Below are positions 43,784-53,626 of a stretch of DNA of 64,000 nucleotides, piece after piece (within the stretch, counting starts at the first letter, position 1; every line of letters starts with the position of its first letter). Origin of the DNA: Symmachiella dynata (GTDB taxonomy: Bacteria > Planctomycetota > Planctomycetia > Planctomycetales > Planctomycetaceae). The position numbers and the translations under genes were made by a program. The notes under the pieces were generated by a model. The model searched no databases. It worked only from the letters and a program-made list of their open reading frames with translations, and was not told the origin of the DNA. The DNA lies in the NCBI RefSeq assembly GCF_007747995.1, contig NZ_CP036276.1, positions 7,616,001 to 7,680,000 on the forward strand, given 5' to 3'.

Positions 43784-45211
43784 TCACAACTGAAACAACG
43801 CCCCACCCGTCTTGCGCTGCTTGTTGATCCGATTATGACAATGCAGTCCTTCTAGGATGAATTCGGCGGTGCTGAGGTGGAGTTCGTCGGCGGCGGGGCC
43901 GGTGGCTAGGTCGGGGGCGAGTTGGGTTGCTAGGCTTTCGATTTGGTTTTGGAAATCGCGGATGCCGTACATACTCTTGAGGCTGTCGGACGTGTTCACT
44001 CCGTCGCCGACTTCCAGCGCGTTTCCGGCGTCGAAATATTCCACGACGTTGCGGAACTGGCTCGGTTTGCAGTGCAAGTCGAAGATGTTTTTGACTCCCT
44101 CTTCCACTAGACGGTTGATCAACCGGTCTTCTTCGCCGGATTCCTCGGTCATGTTCAATTCCAATTTTCCGCGGGAACTGGCCGCCAGGTGCGCCAGATC
44201 GCTGATGCGGGGGACGACGACGTTTTCTCCAAGTGCCACGCCGCGGCGTTCAGCATTGGAGAGCATGCATTCGTAATTGGCGATCGACATGCGGACGCTC
44301 ACGCCGGAAGCTTGATTGACATGGCCGCTGCTCCGCGCCAGGCGAGATGTCTCTTCGATGATTTCCTTCATGAACCCCGGCACGCGGACGTCGACCTCAC
44401 CATCACGATCGCGCCAAGCGTTGGCTTCGGTAATTTCGATCCCCAATTCCCGCGTCAGTGGATAATGCGTCTGCACCACCGAACCGATGCGGTCTTTCAG
44501 CGGCGTAACAATGCGTCCCCGGTTGGTGTAGTCCTCCGGATTGGCGCTGAACACCATCTGCAGATCAAGGTTCAATCGAATCGGAAAACCGCGAATCTGC
44601 ACGTCGCGCTCTTCGAGCACATTGAACAGTCCAACCTGGATTTTCGGGCTGAGGTCGGGCAGTTCATTCATGCAGAAAATGCCGCGATTGCTGCGGGGAA
44701 TCAGGCCGTAGTGCATCACATCTTCGTTGGAGAGATGTTTGCCTTCGGCATGTTTGATCAAATCGACTTCACCGATCAAATCGGCGATCGTGACATCGGG
44801 CGTGGCCAGTTTTTCGTGATACCGGGCTTCGCGACCGACCCATTCGATGGGGCAGTCATCGCCGCGACTGAGGACGTGGTCGCGGGCGTATTTGGAGATC
44901 GGATGAAACGGATCATCATTGATTTCCGAACCGGCGACGATGGGCATGGCCTCGTCCAAAAACTGCGACAACATCCGCAACATGCGGGTCTTGCCCTGGC
45001 CGCGCAGGCCGAGAAACAGCATGTCGTGCCGCGACAAAATCGCGTTTTGAATTTGCGGGATGACCGTCTCTTCATAGCCCAGAATGCCGGGAAACAGCGG
45101 TTCTCCGCTGCGAAGTTTGGCCAGCAGATTTCGCCGCATTTCCGCTTTGACGCTCTGGGATTTGTAACCGCTTTCGCGGAGTTGTCCGAGTGTTCGAGGT
45201 CGCTCGCTCAT
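43784..45211 (-). CDS. MoxR/magnesium-chelatase-like AAA+ ATPase
   Basis: This 475-residue ATPase has the Walker A motif GLRGQGKTRM (about residue 68), Walker B GIFCMNELPDLSPKIQ (about 180) and sensor-1-like MVFSANPEDYTNRG, as in magnesium-chelatase subunit I and MoxR-type chaperones. The C-terminal part (from residue 330) is a helical lid. MoxR proteins mature or activate partner complexes, often with VWA-domain proteins; here VWA proteins lie on the opposite strand from 46566 on. Full length and motifs are intact. The client is unknown. Confidence 0.88.
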   Translation of the reverse strand: MSERPRTLGQLRESGYKSQSVKAEMRRNLLAKLRSGEPLFPGILGYEETVIPQIQNAILSRHDMLFLGLRGQGKTRMLRMLSQFLDEAMPIVAGSEINDDPFHPISKYARDHVLSRGDDCPIEWVGREARYHEKLATPDVTIADLIGEVDLIKHAEGKHLSNEDVMHYGLIPRSNRGIFCMNELPDLSPKIQVGLFNVLEERDVQIRGFPIRLNLDLQMVFSANPEDYTNRGRIVTPLKDRIGSVVQTHYPLTRELGIEITEANAWRDRDGEVDVRVPGFMKEIIEETSRLARSSGHVNQASGVSVRMSIANYECMLSNAERRGVALGENVVVPRISDLAHLAASSRGKLELNMTEESGEEDRLINRLVEEGVKNIFDLHCKPSQFRNVVEYFDAGNALEVGDGVNTSDSLKSMYGIRDFQNQIESLATQLAPDLATGPAADELHLSTAEFILEGLHCHNRINKQRKTGGALFQL

Positions 45212-45369
45212 AGTAGGCCGTTGCTGTGTGGGAGAAGGGAGTCATCGTGGCTGTTCGGCGTGATTATAGACCCGCGCGGAAGCAAGTCAACGTGATGCCT
45301 GTACATGCGCATCGCTTATTGGATCGGTGTCGTTGTTTGTTGCCAACGGAAAATCGAATGCGGTGCTGA

Positions 45370-46125
45370 CTATCCGATGCCTCGCAAGAGTACGCCCACG
45401 ACATACGCTACTGTTGCTGCGGAGCCACCGAGTAATAACGTCTCCGCACCAGCGCGGAACCAGTGTTCGACGCCGAACCGCGACTTGAGCGCACCGACGG
45501 CAAAGAAGGCGAGCCCGGTGAGGACCGAGCTGGCGGCAAAGAGTTGGGCGGAACTGATATCTTTGCCCAGAGAAAACGTAAACGGCAACAGAGGAATAAA
45601 GCCGACAGCGACAAAGGCGCAGAACGTGACAGCGGCGGCTTTCCGAGCGTTGGGTCCGACCAGCGACAGTCCCCATTCATCCTGCAACATGGTTTCGACC
45701 CAGAGGCGGCGGTCGGAGGTAATAACTTTGACCACACGTTCCAACAGCTCTCCGTCGAAGCCTTTTTGCCGGAAGATTTCACGGATCTCTTCGACTTCGC
45801 CTTCCGGGATGATGTCGATGTGATTTTCCTCTGTGCGGCGGGCGCGGCGTAGCAATTGTTCCTCTGCGCGGGTTCCCAAATAATTGCTGACCGCCATGCT
45901 GAAGCCATCGGCAAACAGGTTGGCAAAACCCAGGATCACAACGACATTCACAGGGAGATCCGCACCAATCACGCCGGAGACCACGGCGAATGTCGTCACA
46001 CATCCGTCAATGGAACCGTAGACGAAATCGCGGAGATAGTTTTGCAACGGCTCGCCGGCAATTCGCTTGGCAACCGCCTCGGGTCGGTGCTCCTTGCGGA
46101 GTTGTTCATCTGGTTGCTCATTCAT
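45370..46125 (-). CDS. VIT-family (CCC1/VIT1) transporter
   Basis: This 251-residue membrane protein is of the VIT1/CCC1 family, which moves iron or manganese out of the cytosol in eukaryotes and plants. The N-terminal FVYGSIDGCVTTFAVVSGV helix and the acidic cytoplasmic helices (EEQLLRRARRTEENHIDIIPEGEVEEIREIF) match the family's metal-binding region. About five membrane helices are seen. It stands alone on the minus strand. Substrate in bacteria is inferred. Confidence 0.85.
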   Translation of the reverse strand: MNEQPDEQLRKEHRPEAVAKRIAGEPLQNYLRDFVYGSIDGCVTTFAVVSGVIGADLPVNVVVILGFANLFADGFSMAVSNYLGTRAEEQLLRRARRTEENHIDIIPEGEVEEIREIFRQKGFDGELLERVVKVITSDRRLWVETMLQDEWGLSLVGPNARKAAAVTFCAFVAVGFIPLLPFTFSLGKDISSAQLFAASSVLTGLAFFAVGALKSRFGVEHWFRAGAETLLLGGSAATVAYVVGVLLRGIG

Positions 46126-46565
46126 GATCTTGCATCACCCAGCGCATCATATTGATGGATTTTCGAGTCAATGGCGTGTGCCAAAAGACAACATCGCACT
46201 CAGCCCATTGTCACAATTTGTGAACGTGTTTACTAGTTGCCTCATGTCATCGGGAATTCAACGATTCCTGCGCAGATTCATTTGACTCTCGCAAAAGCCA
46301 CACTAGTTTTTAAGTAGGAGCTAACCACACAAACGCCAATCCCCCAGTCGATTCGTCGGCGGCGACCTTCTCCTCGGAAGTCGTGGTTCACCCAAAACTT
46401 ATTACCAGGTTGTCGGCATTAGAGCGCATTAAAGCCGACATTGCGTTCCACGATCGCATTGTCAGTGCTCAAGATGTCGATTCCCTAAGTACATTCGCGG
46501 AGCGAGCGCGAATTCCGTGCTCGACTTTGTTCGTTCCGTTAGTCTCTTGGGAGAGGGGAAAATTT
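46126..46565. other. Intergenic region before the pseudopilin cluster
   Basis: About 440 bp. It holds the palindrome TCACAATTTGTGA at 46211-46223, a possible operator for the divergent transcripts, and a GGGAGAGG ribosome-binding site before 46566. The coding frame that extends upstream to 46383 has no ribosome-binding site and no conservation I can see. Confidence 0.4.
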
Positions 46566-48392
46566 ATGCTTCGGCTCAAGTCTACAATTCGGGCGTTATC
46601 TGCCCAAGCCAGAGAACGCAAAGGCTCCGTGTTGGTGCTGGCCGCGTTTTGTATGGTGATGCTGTTCGGATTTACCGCGTTCGTGGTAGACGTCGGTTAC
46701 ATCGCTTATTCCAAGGCGCAATTGCAAAACGTTACCGATGCTGCTGTCCTGTCCGCCGCATTGGAATTGGACATGATGAGCGATCAGGGTGATGTGGAAA
46801 CCGCTGCCACCGCAGCCGCCATGGAAGTCGCTTCAACGAATCCGGGCGGAGAAATCACCGTCCAGGGAGAATCCGAAGGGGAGCCGTTCCAGACCGTCCA
46901 ACCGATCGACATCGAATTCGGGCGGCAGGAATTCAACCATGACACTGGCCGCTACGAGCTCTCGTTCGGCGGTGGTAGCGGCGATTCCCCCTACAACGTG
47001 ATCAAAGTCACGGGCAAACGCACGTTTCGTCCAGGAATTGCACCGGGTGGTGGAGACATTGACGCGCGACTCCCATTATTCTTCGCGCCGGTCATCGGAC
47101 ACGATTTTGCCGAGATCGAAGTCACATCAATCGCGACGTTCCAACCCCGCGACGTAATCCTAGTGGTCGACCTCTCTGGGTCGATGAACGACGACAGCGA
47201 ATTGAAGTCCATTAACAAGTTGGGGCACGATGCAATCGTAGACAACATGGAGCAAATCTGGGGCGAAATGACGGATCCCGGGGCCATGGCCGCCGAAATC
47301 GGTGAGCACCTGCCATTCGCGCCGGATTATGTGACCTTCGAAGGTCAACCGGCTTCGGGAGCGATTCCGCATATTAAGGTCACCTTGAAAAGCAAGAGAA
47401 AAATCTTCGTCGAATCGACGAAAGACCTATCGAATGTGGTCGTCGAGTACACCAACGGCAACAAATACAAATACGACAACCTCAACGTGGGCCAATCACA
47501 CACGTTTAACTGCTCCAGTAATTTGAAACGCTGCTGGGTCAAGTCGGGTAGTAACGCCAGTGGCGAAGGATCGGGTTATGGCGAGCGGTTCGACTTCACC
47601 ACCAGCGCCATTCAAGAAGCACTCGGGTTAAGCGATGTCGATTATCCCTTCGGTTCGGGAAGCTGGAGCAGTTATTTCAGCTACGTGCAAGGCAACTCGG
47701 CACTGAACCAGGGTGGCTACGACTACCGGTACAAGTACGGTGGATTGTCGATGGTCAACTGGTGGTTGGGTAGCAAACCTGCACACAATCAGACCGAAGA
47801 CCTTTGGAAGGCGAGCGCTCAACCAGTGACTGCTTTGAAAGATGCCGTATCACTGTTCGTCAACTATCTGGAATCGGTGAAAGCCGAGGACAACGTGGGC
47901 TTGTCGCTGTACAACAACGCGAATCAAGACGCCTTGTTGGAACATGGGCTGTCACAGAACTTCTCCGCCATTCTCGAAACGACCACGCATCGTCAGGCGG
48001 GTCACTATAACAGCTATACCAACATTGGTGCCGGTATGCGTGTCGGTCGGGAAGAGATGATCGCCAACGCACGGCCCAAAGCCATGCGGATGATGATCCT
48101 GATCACCGATGGTATTGCCAACCGGTCCTCGACCGGAGCTTCGCCGGCACAGTCGGCGCTTGACGAAGCCTATTACGCCAAGGCGGCCAAGATCAAAATC
48201 ATGACCGTCAGTATTGGTGCGGGTGCGGACACGGATTTGATGCAGGAAATTGCCGACATTACCGGCGGTGAACACTTCAATGTTCCCGGCGGCCAAACCG
48301 TCGCGCAATATGCCGATCAACTTCAAGCGCACTTCAACACGATCGCAGCCGACCGGCCATTGAAGCTGATTGATGAGGAATATAACAACTAA
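46566..48392 (+). CDS. TadG-like protein with von Willebrand A domain
   Basis: This protein of about 608 residues has a TadG/TadE-type N-terminal membrane segment (RKGSVLVLAAFCMVMLFGFTAFVVDVGYI) and then a von Willebrand A domain with MIDAS residues DLSGSM (about 202), a T-containing loop and the TDGIAN segment. An insert of about 200 residues, with Tyr, Ser and Gly-rich patches and a C-x(n)-C pair, separates DLSGSM from the following helix PVTALKDAVSLF. This is unusual for a VWA domain. It starts a run of seven TadE/TadG-like genes. The protein is probably a minor pilin of a Tad pilus with surface-binding activity. Confidence 0.8.
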   Translation: MLRLKSTIRALSAQARERKGSVLVLAAFCMVMLFGFTAFVVDVGYIAYSKAQLQNVTDAAVLSAALELDMMSDQGDVETAATAAAMEVASTNPGGEITVQGESEGEPFQTVQPIDIEFGRQEFNHDTGRYELSFGGGSGDSPYNVIKVTGKRTFRPGIAPGGGDIDARLPLFFAPVIGHDFAEIEVTSIATFQPRDVILVVDLSGSMNDDSELKSINKLGHDAIVDNMEQIWGEMTDPGAMAAEIGEHLPFAPDYVTFEGQPASGAIPHIKVTLKSKRKIFVESTKDLSNVVVEYTNGNKYKYDNLNVGQSHTFNCSSNLKRCWVKSGSNASGEGSGYGERFDFTTSAIQEALGLSDVDYPFGSGSWSSYFSYVQGNSALNQGGYDYRYKYGGLSMVNWWLGSKPAHNQTEDLWKASAQPVTALKDAVSLFVNYLESVKAEDNVGLSLYNNANQDALLEHGLSQNFSAILETTTHRQAGHYNSYTNIGAGMRVGREEMIANARPKAMRMMILITDGIANRSSTGASPAQSALDEAYYAKAAKIKIMTVSIGAGADTDLMQEIADITGGEHFNVPGGQTVAQYADQLQAHFNTIAADRPLKLIDEEYNN

Positions 48393-48571
48393 TCCCTCAG
48401 CACAATTGCCCTCGCCTAAGCGGGACGCGACTTCGGTTGGTCCGCTCAGGCAGGGCATCGGCTGGATGCTATATTTTTGGCACGAAGACACAGATTGAAC
48501 TCTCCCAATTTTAATTTTAAAGTCTCTCAACCGACTTTCACTCGCATAGAATTAGCTCGCACAGGGGCAGC

Positions 48572-49054
48572 ATGATGAAATCGATTTTTGCTCGAAAAGG
48601 CTTTTCCGAACGACGGGGAGTCGCCGCCGTGGAAATGGCGTTGGTGGCGCCGCTGTTCATGTTGCTTGTCCTGGGTATCATCGAATTCGGACGGTATCTG
48701 ATGGTCGGCCAGTTGGTCGTCAATGCCGCTCGCGAAGGAACGCGGATGGCAATCAGCGGCTACTTCACCGAAGAAGAGGTCCGGACCGACGTCGAGAACT
48801 TCGTGACCGAAGCGATCGGCCTTGAGCCGGAAGATGTCACCATTGAAATCGAAACGGCCAGCGGTGAAACCATTTTCGATGCCGATGCGAAGGATTTGAT
48901 CACGATCCGTGTCGCTGTGCGATTTGTCGATGTGACCTACCTGCCAATGCTTGGAGAAGGTGGAGGCGGCGAGGACGACCCGTTCGTCGGCCTACGCGAA
49001 AATCACGACGACACCAAATGGATCTCCGGCGTCAGTTCGATGCGGAAAGAATAG
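48572..49054 (+). CDS. TadE-like pseudopilin A
   Basis: This 160-residue protein has the TadE signature ERRGVAAVEMALVAPLFMLL, LGIIEFGRYLMVGQLVVNAAREG near the N-terminus and a small exposed domain. The conserved Glu after VEMA is the pilin Glu that aids assembly. It is closely related to the TadE at 55669, with the same segments FTEEEV, VTYLPML and the ending MRKE. It follows the VWA-TadG gene and likely forms part of the same pilus system. Confidence 0.88.
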   Translation: MMKSIFARKGFSERRGVAAVEMALVAPLFMLLVLGIIEFGRYLMVGQLVVNAAREGTRMAISGYFTEEEVRTDVENFVTEAIGLEPEDVTIEIETASGETIFDADAKDLITIRVAVRFVDVTYLPMLGEGGGGEDDPFVGLRENHDDTKWISGVSSMRKE

Positions 49055-49740
49055 CGCCCGCTCGGGGGGGCGCATTCTGCGCTCCCATTCTCTTGGTTGC
49101 TCGCGCTCTCGCTCGCCTGGGCGCTCGTCAGCACCGCGCTCACTCTCTCGCTTTTGACGAATGCTTCGTCAGTGCAAAAATAATCGGTTAAACGATTTGA
49201 CTTTTTGCGTCCATGACCTAGGTTTGATTTGGCGATTCCGATTGCGAATCGCGCCGAATCCTCTCGCAGGCAACCATAGCTTCACAACAATGTCAATCGG
49301 CCCTTCAGGTTGGATTGATGTTGTCCTGACTTGAGCGGCCCAGAAATCCCAGCATCGGCAGACTGTCATGCGGATTTCGTAACCGTCTAGTCACTGGGAG
49401 AGGGCCATGTTGAGCTGCGAATTGTTTTTGAGCCGCCGCGAGTTGCTGCTCGACAATGTAGCCGCGACAAAATCGGCGCGCTGCGGGCAGAATGCTTCTA
49501 GAACCAGTTTCAAAACCTGGTTGCGCTTGATCTCGAGACGTTCAGATCAATTTCAGTGGGACGCGTCAGAGGGTTTTGAAACTACTTGTAACGGGTATGG
49601 GTGCGCTATCACCCATAACTCCTCGCTGATTGCCGATCAATTCGACGGCCTGCCTTGGCAACGTCTTGGTCGCCGCCCTCGATCGCATCGTTCTGAAATC
49701 TGCTCAAACTTCACGGCGTTATTTGAGAAGGGTGATGGTC
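49055..49740 (+). other. Leader region, duplicated at 53394-53626
   Basis: About 690 bp. A hairpin (GGGGGCGC at 49066-49073 with GCGCTCCC at 49079-49086) follows the TadE stop. From about 49196 the sequence (CCATGACCTAGGTTTGATTT and onward) is recognisably a copy of that at 53394-53626, ending in GGGAGAGGGCC before an ATG at 49407. The open frame from 49407 (113 residues) runs into the start of the next TadE and is probably not a real gene. Confidence 0.6.
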
Positions 49741-50172
49741 ATGTTTAAAAGAACCCCAACCAGCAGGCCGGTCGAGAGGCAGGATTCTGCAGAGCATCGC
49801 CACGGAACCGCTGCAGTGGAATTTGCAATCTGCCTTCCCGTGATCGCCTTAATGTTCATGGGCTCAATCGAAGCCGCGAGCATGATCTTCTTAAAAGAAG
49901 CCTTGACCGTCAGCAGTTACGAAGGGGCTCGTACGGCGGCTAAGTACGATTCTGAGACTGATGATGTCGTGGCCAAGGTGGAAGCCATGCTTGAGCTTAG
50001 AAACGTATCCGGTGCGGTCATCACCATTTCACCGGCCGAAGTCAGCAGTGCCGAGCGTGGCGATCAGATCACCGTAACCGTTTCCATTCCATGCAATGCG
50101 AATTCACTCGTTCCCCTACAGTTTTTCAACGATCAATTGATCACCGTCCAGTCAATCATGGTGCGAGAATAG
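49741..50172 (+). CDS. TadE-like pseudopilin B
   Basis: This protein of about 143 residues has the TadE-type helix GTAAVEFAICLPVIALMFMG followed by GARTAAKYDSETDDV and a small beta-rich domain. The ATG at 49741 has AAGGG at 8 nt; an earlier frame extends to 49630 without a ribosome-binding site. It precedes a VWA gene and forms a subcluster with that gene and the next TadE. Confidence 0.82.
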   Translation: MFKRTPTSRPVERQDSAEHRHGTAAVEFAICLPVIALMFMGSIEAASMIFLKEALTVSSYEGARTAAKYDSETDDVVAKVEAMLELRNVSGAVITISPAEVSSAERGDQITVTVSIPCNANSLVPLQFFNDQLITVQSIMVRE

Positions 50173-50214
50173 ACGCCTGTTGAAGTTACATTTTGTGAAA
50201 TCTGGGGAGATATC

Positions 50215-51366
50215 ATGTACAAGTTACGACGAATGGTCGCATCAAAAAATGAATCGTCAAATCGCCGCGGTGCCATGGCTGTGCTGGTGGGTGCCATGCT
50301 AGTCGTTTTTGTCGCTGCCGTCGCATTTTCGGTGGATGTGGCATACATGCAGTTGTGCCGGACCGAACTCCAGGTGTCTACCGATGCGGCCGCTCGTGCA
50401 GCCGGCGAAGCACTCACCCGCAGCCAGGATATGGAGGCTGCACGACAAGCAGCACGCGACTTGGCAGCTGTTAATCTTGTCGCAATGCAACCTTTGTTGC
50501 TGGACGACGCAGACATTATTCCTGGCAACTCCGATTTTCAAGAAAATGGTAGCTGGGCGTTCACCCCTCAAGGCACCCCGATTAACAGTATTCGTGTGAT
50601 TGGGCGCAGGACAAGGACTTCTCCTTCAGGAAGCATTGGCCTGTATTTCGCGAAGATCTTCGACCAGGATGACTTCGAGGTGACCCGCGCTTCGACGGTC
50701 GTCCGTCTCGACCGAGACATCTGTATCGTCGTCGACCGTTCCGGTTCCATGAAGTGGGACGTCGAAGGGGAAACGGCTTGGACCAGCTCCAACATGTATC
50801 GCTTTGAAATTCCTCCGGAACCCGATAGTCGCTGGGTCGCCTTGTCGGTCGCCACCAAGGCCTTTACCGAGGCGCTGGGGCAGACTCCGCAAGTCGAGTG
50901 GGTGGGATTAGTTTCCTATGCCAGCGACTACACGAATTTTGGGGTCCATAACCATCGAGTCGACATCGATCAAGAACTGACAGAAAATCATGCCTTGATC
51001 GACTCCGCCATGGATGACATTACGGCCCGAATCTTTAACGGGGCGACCGACATCGCCGCCGGAATTGACTCGGGGAAATCCGTCTTGTTGGACCCCGATC
51101 ATTCCCGACCGTTTGCCGTCAAAACCATGATACTCATGTCCGACGGACATCCGACCAGCGGCGGCGATCCACTTGTGTCTGCGAATTACGCTTCGCAAAA
51201 CAATATCACGATTCACACAATTTCGTTTGGAGAAGCGGATCTCAACTTAATGCAACAAATTGCCACGGCAGGAGGCGGCCAACATTTCCACGCGCTGGAC
51301 GCCGACTCATTGAAAGCCATCTTTAAGAAAATCGCTTTGACAATCCCTGTGACATTCACAGAGTAA
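50215..51366 (+). CDS. TadG-like protein with VWA domain, second copy
   Basis: This 383-residue protein has a TadG-type helix (RRGAMAVLVGAMLVVFVAAVAF) and a compact VWA domain: MIDAS DRSGSM, then VGLVSYASDY, MSDGHPT and SFGEADLNLMQQIATAGGG. The VWA domain here is of ordinary size, in contrast to the insert-bearing copy at 46566. It probably sits at the tip or base of a Tad-type pilus and binds a divalent metal and a surface ligand. Confidence 0.85.
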   Translation: MYKLRRMVASKNESSNRRGAMAVLVGAMLVVFVAAVAFSVDVAYMQLCRTELQVSTDAAARAAGEALTRSQDMEAARQAARDLAAVNLVAMQPLLLDDADIIPGNSDFQENGSWAFTPQGTPINSIRVIGRRTRTSPSGSIGLYFAKIFDQDDFEVTRASTVVRLDRDICIVVDRSGSMKWDVEGETAWTSSNMYRFEIPPEPDSRWVALSVATKAFTEALGQTPQVEWVGLVSYASDYTNFGVHNHRVDIDQELTENHALIDSAMDDITARIFNGATDIAAGIDSGKSVLLDPDHSRPFAVKTMILMSDGHPTSGGDPLVSANYASQNNITIHTISFGEADLNLMQQIATAGGGQHFHALDADSLKAIFKKIALTIPVTFTE

Positions 51367-51404
51367 TTCGGGGCGAAGGCAACACCAGCTGGGAGTCACA
51401 GCTC

Positions 51405-51833
51405 ATGCGACAAATCAAACAAAACAAATCCCAACAAAGCAAACGGCGCGGCGCACTGACTGTCGAATTTGCACTGGTCGTTCCCGTGTTATTCTTATTC
51501 TTTTTCGCCCAGTTAGAGTTTTCACGCGCCAACATGATTCGCAACATGATCACGACCGCTTGCTATGAAGGAGCACGCGCGGGCGTTGTGCCGGGAGCAA
51601 CGGCAGACCAAGTCCGCGCGACGGCACAAAACATTCTCGACATTGCCGGCGTCTCGGTCTCCGAAATCACCGTGATCCCCAGTGTGGTCACGACCGAAAC
51701 AACTGTCGTGACAGTCACGATTGACGTTCCACTCGATGACAACAGCTGGATCATCCCACGGTATTTCATCGGCCAATCCTTTACCGATTCGGTAACACTC
51801 GACCGAGAACGAATGGATTTGATGGTATTCTGA
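51405..51833 (+). CDS. TadE-like pseudopilin C
   Basis: This 142-residue protein has the TadE helix RRGALTVEFALVVPVLFLFF with the conserved Glu and a small beta domain (DQVRATAQNILD, VTVTIDVPLDDNSW). It follows the VWA gene by 38 bp. A hairpin after the gene may stop transcription. Confidence 0.85.
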   Translation: MRQIKQNKSQQSKRRGALTVEFALVVPVLFLFFFAQLEFSRANMIRNMITTACYEGARAGVVPGATADQVRATAQNILDIAGVSVSEITVIPSVVTTETTVVTVTIDVPLDDNSWIIPRYFIGQSFTDSVTLDRERMDLMVF

Positions 51834-52353
51834 AAAGCCGAGCCGTATTGAATCGCCCGTAAACAAACGATCCATTCTCCAACTGACACGAGAATCACGA
51901 CGCGTCCCATCGTTTCTTTCATATCAGCCCGAAGCGGAAGGATTTGACACCCCGCTCGGGCTGCATTTTTGTGCTCGCTGAAATCGACCGACTTGCACTC
52001 ACGCTCACCTGGTCGCTCGCCGACGCAAGAGGTCCACTCAACCAGCCGGTGCGATTGCGTAGCGCGGAGGCGGCGCCCCAGTCGCCATTTTCTCCCCCCA
52101 TAGCCAGAAATTTTTAAATGCTCAAAAAAACGAACTAAAGCGGAATGCGAAAATTGGACCTTGATATCGCTGCAAATGAAGGGGGTTTTCAGCCGAGCTG
52201 GCGGAAACAGCCCGTCATATTGATAAAAACCCTTATATTCGGAAAAGTTGAGTAAAATATGATTGCTCACTCCTATCGCGCATCGTCATAATGGTCTTAT
52301 CGGGCCAACACATTTGAGAAGAGGTAGATTCAATTTTGCGAGGAGGTCCGGCT
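51834..52353 (+). other. Intergenic region with terminator-like hairpin
   Basis: CAGCCCGA-A-GCGG (51925-51937) pairs with CCGC-TCGGGCTG (51952-51963), followed by CATTTTTG, and would end the preceding pseudopilin transcript. The rest of the 520 bp has no supported gene; it carries an A+T-rich segment before the PEP-CTERM gene. Confidence 0.6.
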
Positions 52354-53082
52354 ATGCAGCAGAAAACTAAGCTAACGATTTACAGTTGTCTTGCAGTTCC
52401 CATACTGCTTTTCGCCTTTGAGACGAGGGCACAAGCTGGTCCAATTTTGGGCTTCGGACGTCTCTCCGCGAATAGTGTAGGCGACTCGGTGATTGGTGAA
52501 ACTCAGCTCACTGTTGAATTGAGTGATGTCGGTAGCGGTCAGGTCGCATTCATCTTTAGGAATTCTGGCCCCGACGCTTCGTCGATTGCGGATGTCTACT
52601 TCGATGACGATGGGAACTTGGCAAGTATTGCATCGCTGATTGATGCTGACGACGGTGTTGGCGGAGACCCTGGAGTTGACTTCAGCACAGGTGCCAGTCC
52701 CCCGAATATCCCCGCCCACAATAACATTTCCCCCAGCTTTTTTGTGACGGCAGGATTATTAGCCGATTCTGATGCTCCAGCGCAGCCAAATGGTGTGAAT
52801 CCGGGCGAACAATTGACCGTCATCATGAATCTGACGAGCGGCGTGACCTTCGCCGATACAGTTGCAGCGATCGACCTCGCTGGTGCCGCTGGAGGACTTC
52901 GCATTGGCATCCATGTCCAGGGCTATGCCAGTGGAGGGAGCGAGACTTTCGTTAACCTGCCTCCTGGTCCCGACCCTGGACCTGGTCTCGTCCCCGAACC
53001 TTCGAGCATGCTACTAATGGCCATGGGCATGTTCGGACTGGCCGGATACGGCTGGCGAAAACGCAAGTCGCAAGCTGCCTAA
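52354..53082 (+). CDS. PEP-CTERM protein 2
   Basis: This protein of 242 residues has a signal peptide and a C-terminal VPEPSSMLLMAMGMFGLAGYGWRKRK PEP-CTERM tail, here in separate short parts VPEPSSM, hydrophobic helix, and basic WRKRK. The mature part is beta-rich. AGGAGGT lies 6 nt before the ATG at 52354, which decides the start over the TTG at 52336. It sits inside the pseudopilin cluster, perhaps as a matrix or adhesin protein linked to the pilus. No exosortase in the window. Confidence 0.87.
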   Translation: MQQKTKLTIYSCLAVPILLFAFETRAQAGPILGFGRLSANSVGDSVIGETQLTVELSDVGSGQVAFIFRNSGPDASSIADVYFDDDGNLASIASLIDADDGVGGDPGVDFSTGASPPNIPAHNNISPSFFVTAGLLADSDAPAQPNGVNPGEQLTVIMNLTSGVTFADTVAAIDLAGAAGGLRIGIHVQGYASGGSETFVNLPPGPDPGPGLVPEPSSMLLMAMGMFGLAGYGWRKRKSQAA

Positions 53083-53123
53083 TAGGCAATGATTTCAAGC
53101 TGCTCAGGATCTCGCAAATCCAT

Positions 53124-53157
53124 AAAGCCGCCCTCATAACTGGGGGCGGCTTTTTTT
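53124..53157 (+). terminator. Rho-independent terminator after PEP-CTERM gene 2
   Basis: AAAGCCGCCC (53124-53133) pairs with GGGCGGCTTT (53144-53153), followed by a T-run to 53157. It follows the stop codon by 42 bp. Confidence 0.92.
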
Positions 53158-53393
53158 GCGCGACGTGGTCCTGTCTCGCTAACGGGTATCTTCGCCGCAA
53201 AAATAGAGCGTTGTTTAAGAACACGCCCTTCGTTGGAGGTCGTCCACGCATGGGATCGGCTTATTTGGGCGCGATGCTAAATTGCAACAGCGCGCAACCC
53301 GCTCACCATCAACGAAATAGCCGACACCTGGGCAATACGTGCGCCTCGAATCTTTACTTTCAACGAACAAATTCGTCTTAAAAAATTCGCAAA

Positions 53394-53626
53394 ATGATTT
53401 GCTCTATTGCGCCCATGACCTACGTTTGATTTGGCGGTTCCAAATAGGTACCACGCCGAAACCCCTCTCCCGGCTATTACGAAATGTCAAACAATTCGTA
53501 ACAGCCGGTCTATCAACCCGGTTTCCCCTCGGTTTGATGGACTCCTGACTAGCGCGGTCCGGAACATCCAGCATTTGTAGTTCGTTGTTCGGATTTCAAA
53601 ACCGTTTTCGTCATAGGGAGAGAGTC
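53394..53626 (+). repeat. Second copy of duplicated leader
   Basis: CCATGACCTACGTTTGATTTGG, in a context shared with 49196 onward, then shared blocks CCTGACT, GAGCGG/AGCGCGG, CCAGCAT and GGATTTC, and GGGAGAG just before an ATG-TTG start. Similarity is obvious by eye across about 230 bp, with many substitutions. The window between 53158 and 53393 holds nothing else. Confidence 0.65.

Noticed and set aside
44189-45295. Long plus-strand open frame (368 codons) across the MoxR-like gene
   Set aside because: It is antisense to a gene with intact Walker motifs; no domain or ribosome-binding site is visible in it.
46383-46565. Longer start for the first TadG-like protein
   Set aside because: The added 61 residues precede the typical TadG N-terminus, have no ribosome-binding site and are not like other family members.
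49407-49748. 113-codon open frame in the duplicated leader
   Set aside because: It starts at the position equivalent to 53627, but its product is unlike that protein and it runs over the start of the next TadE gene; likely a decayed copy.
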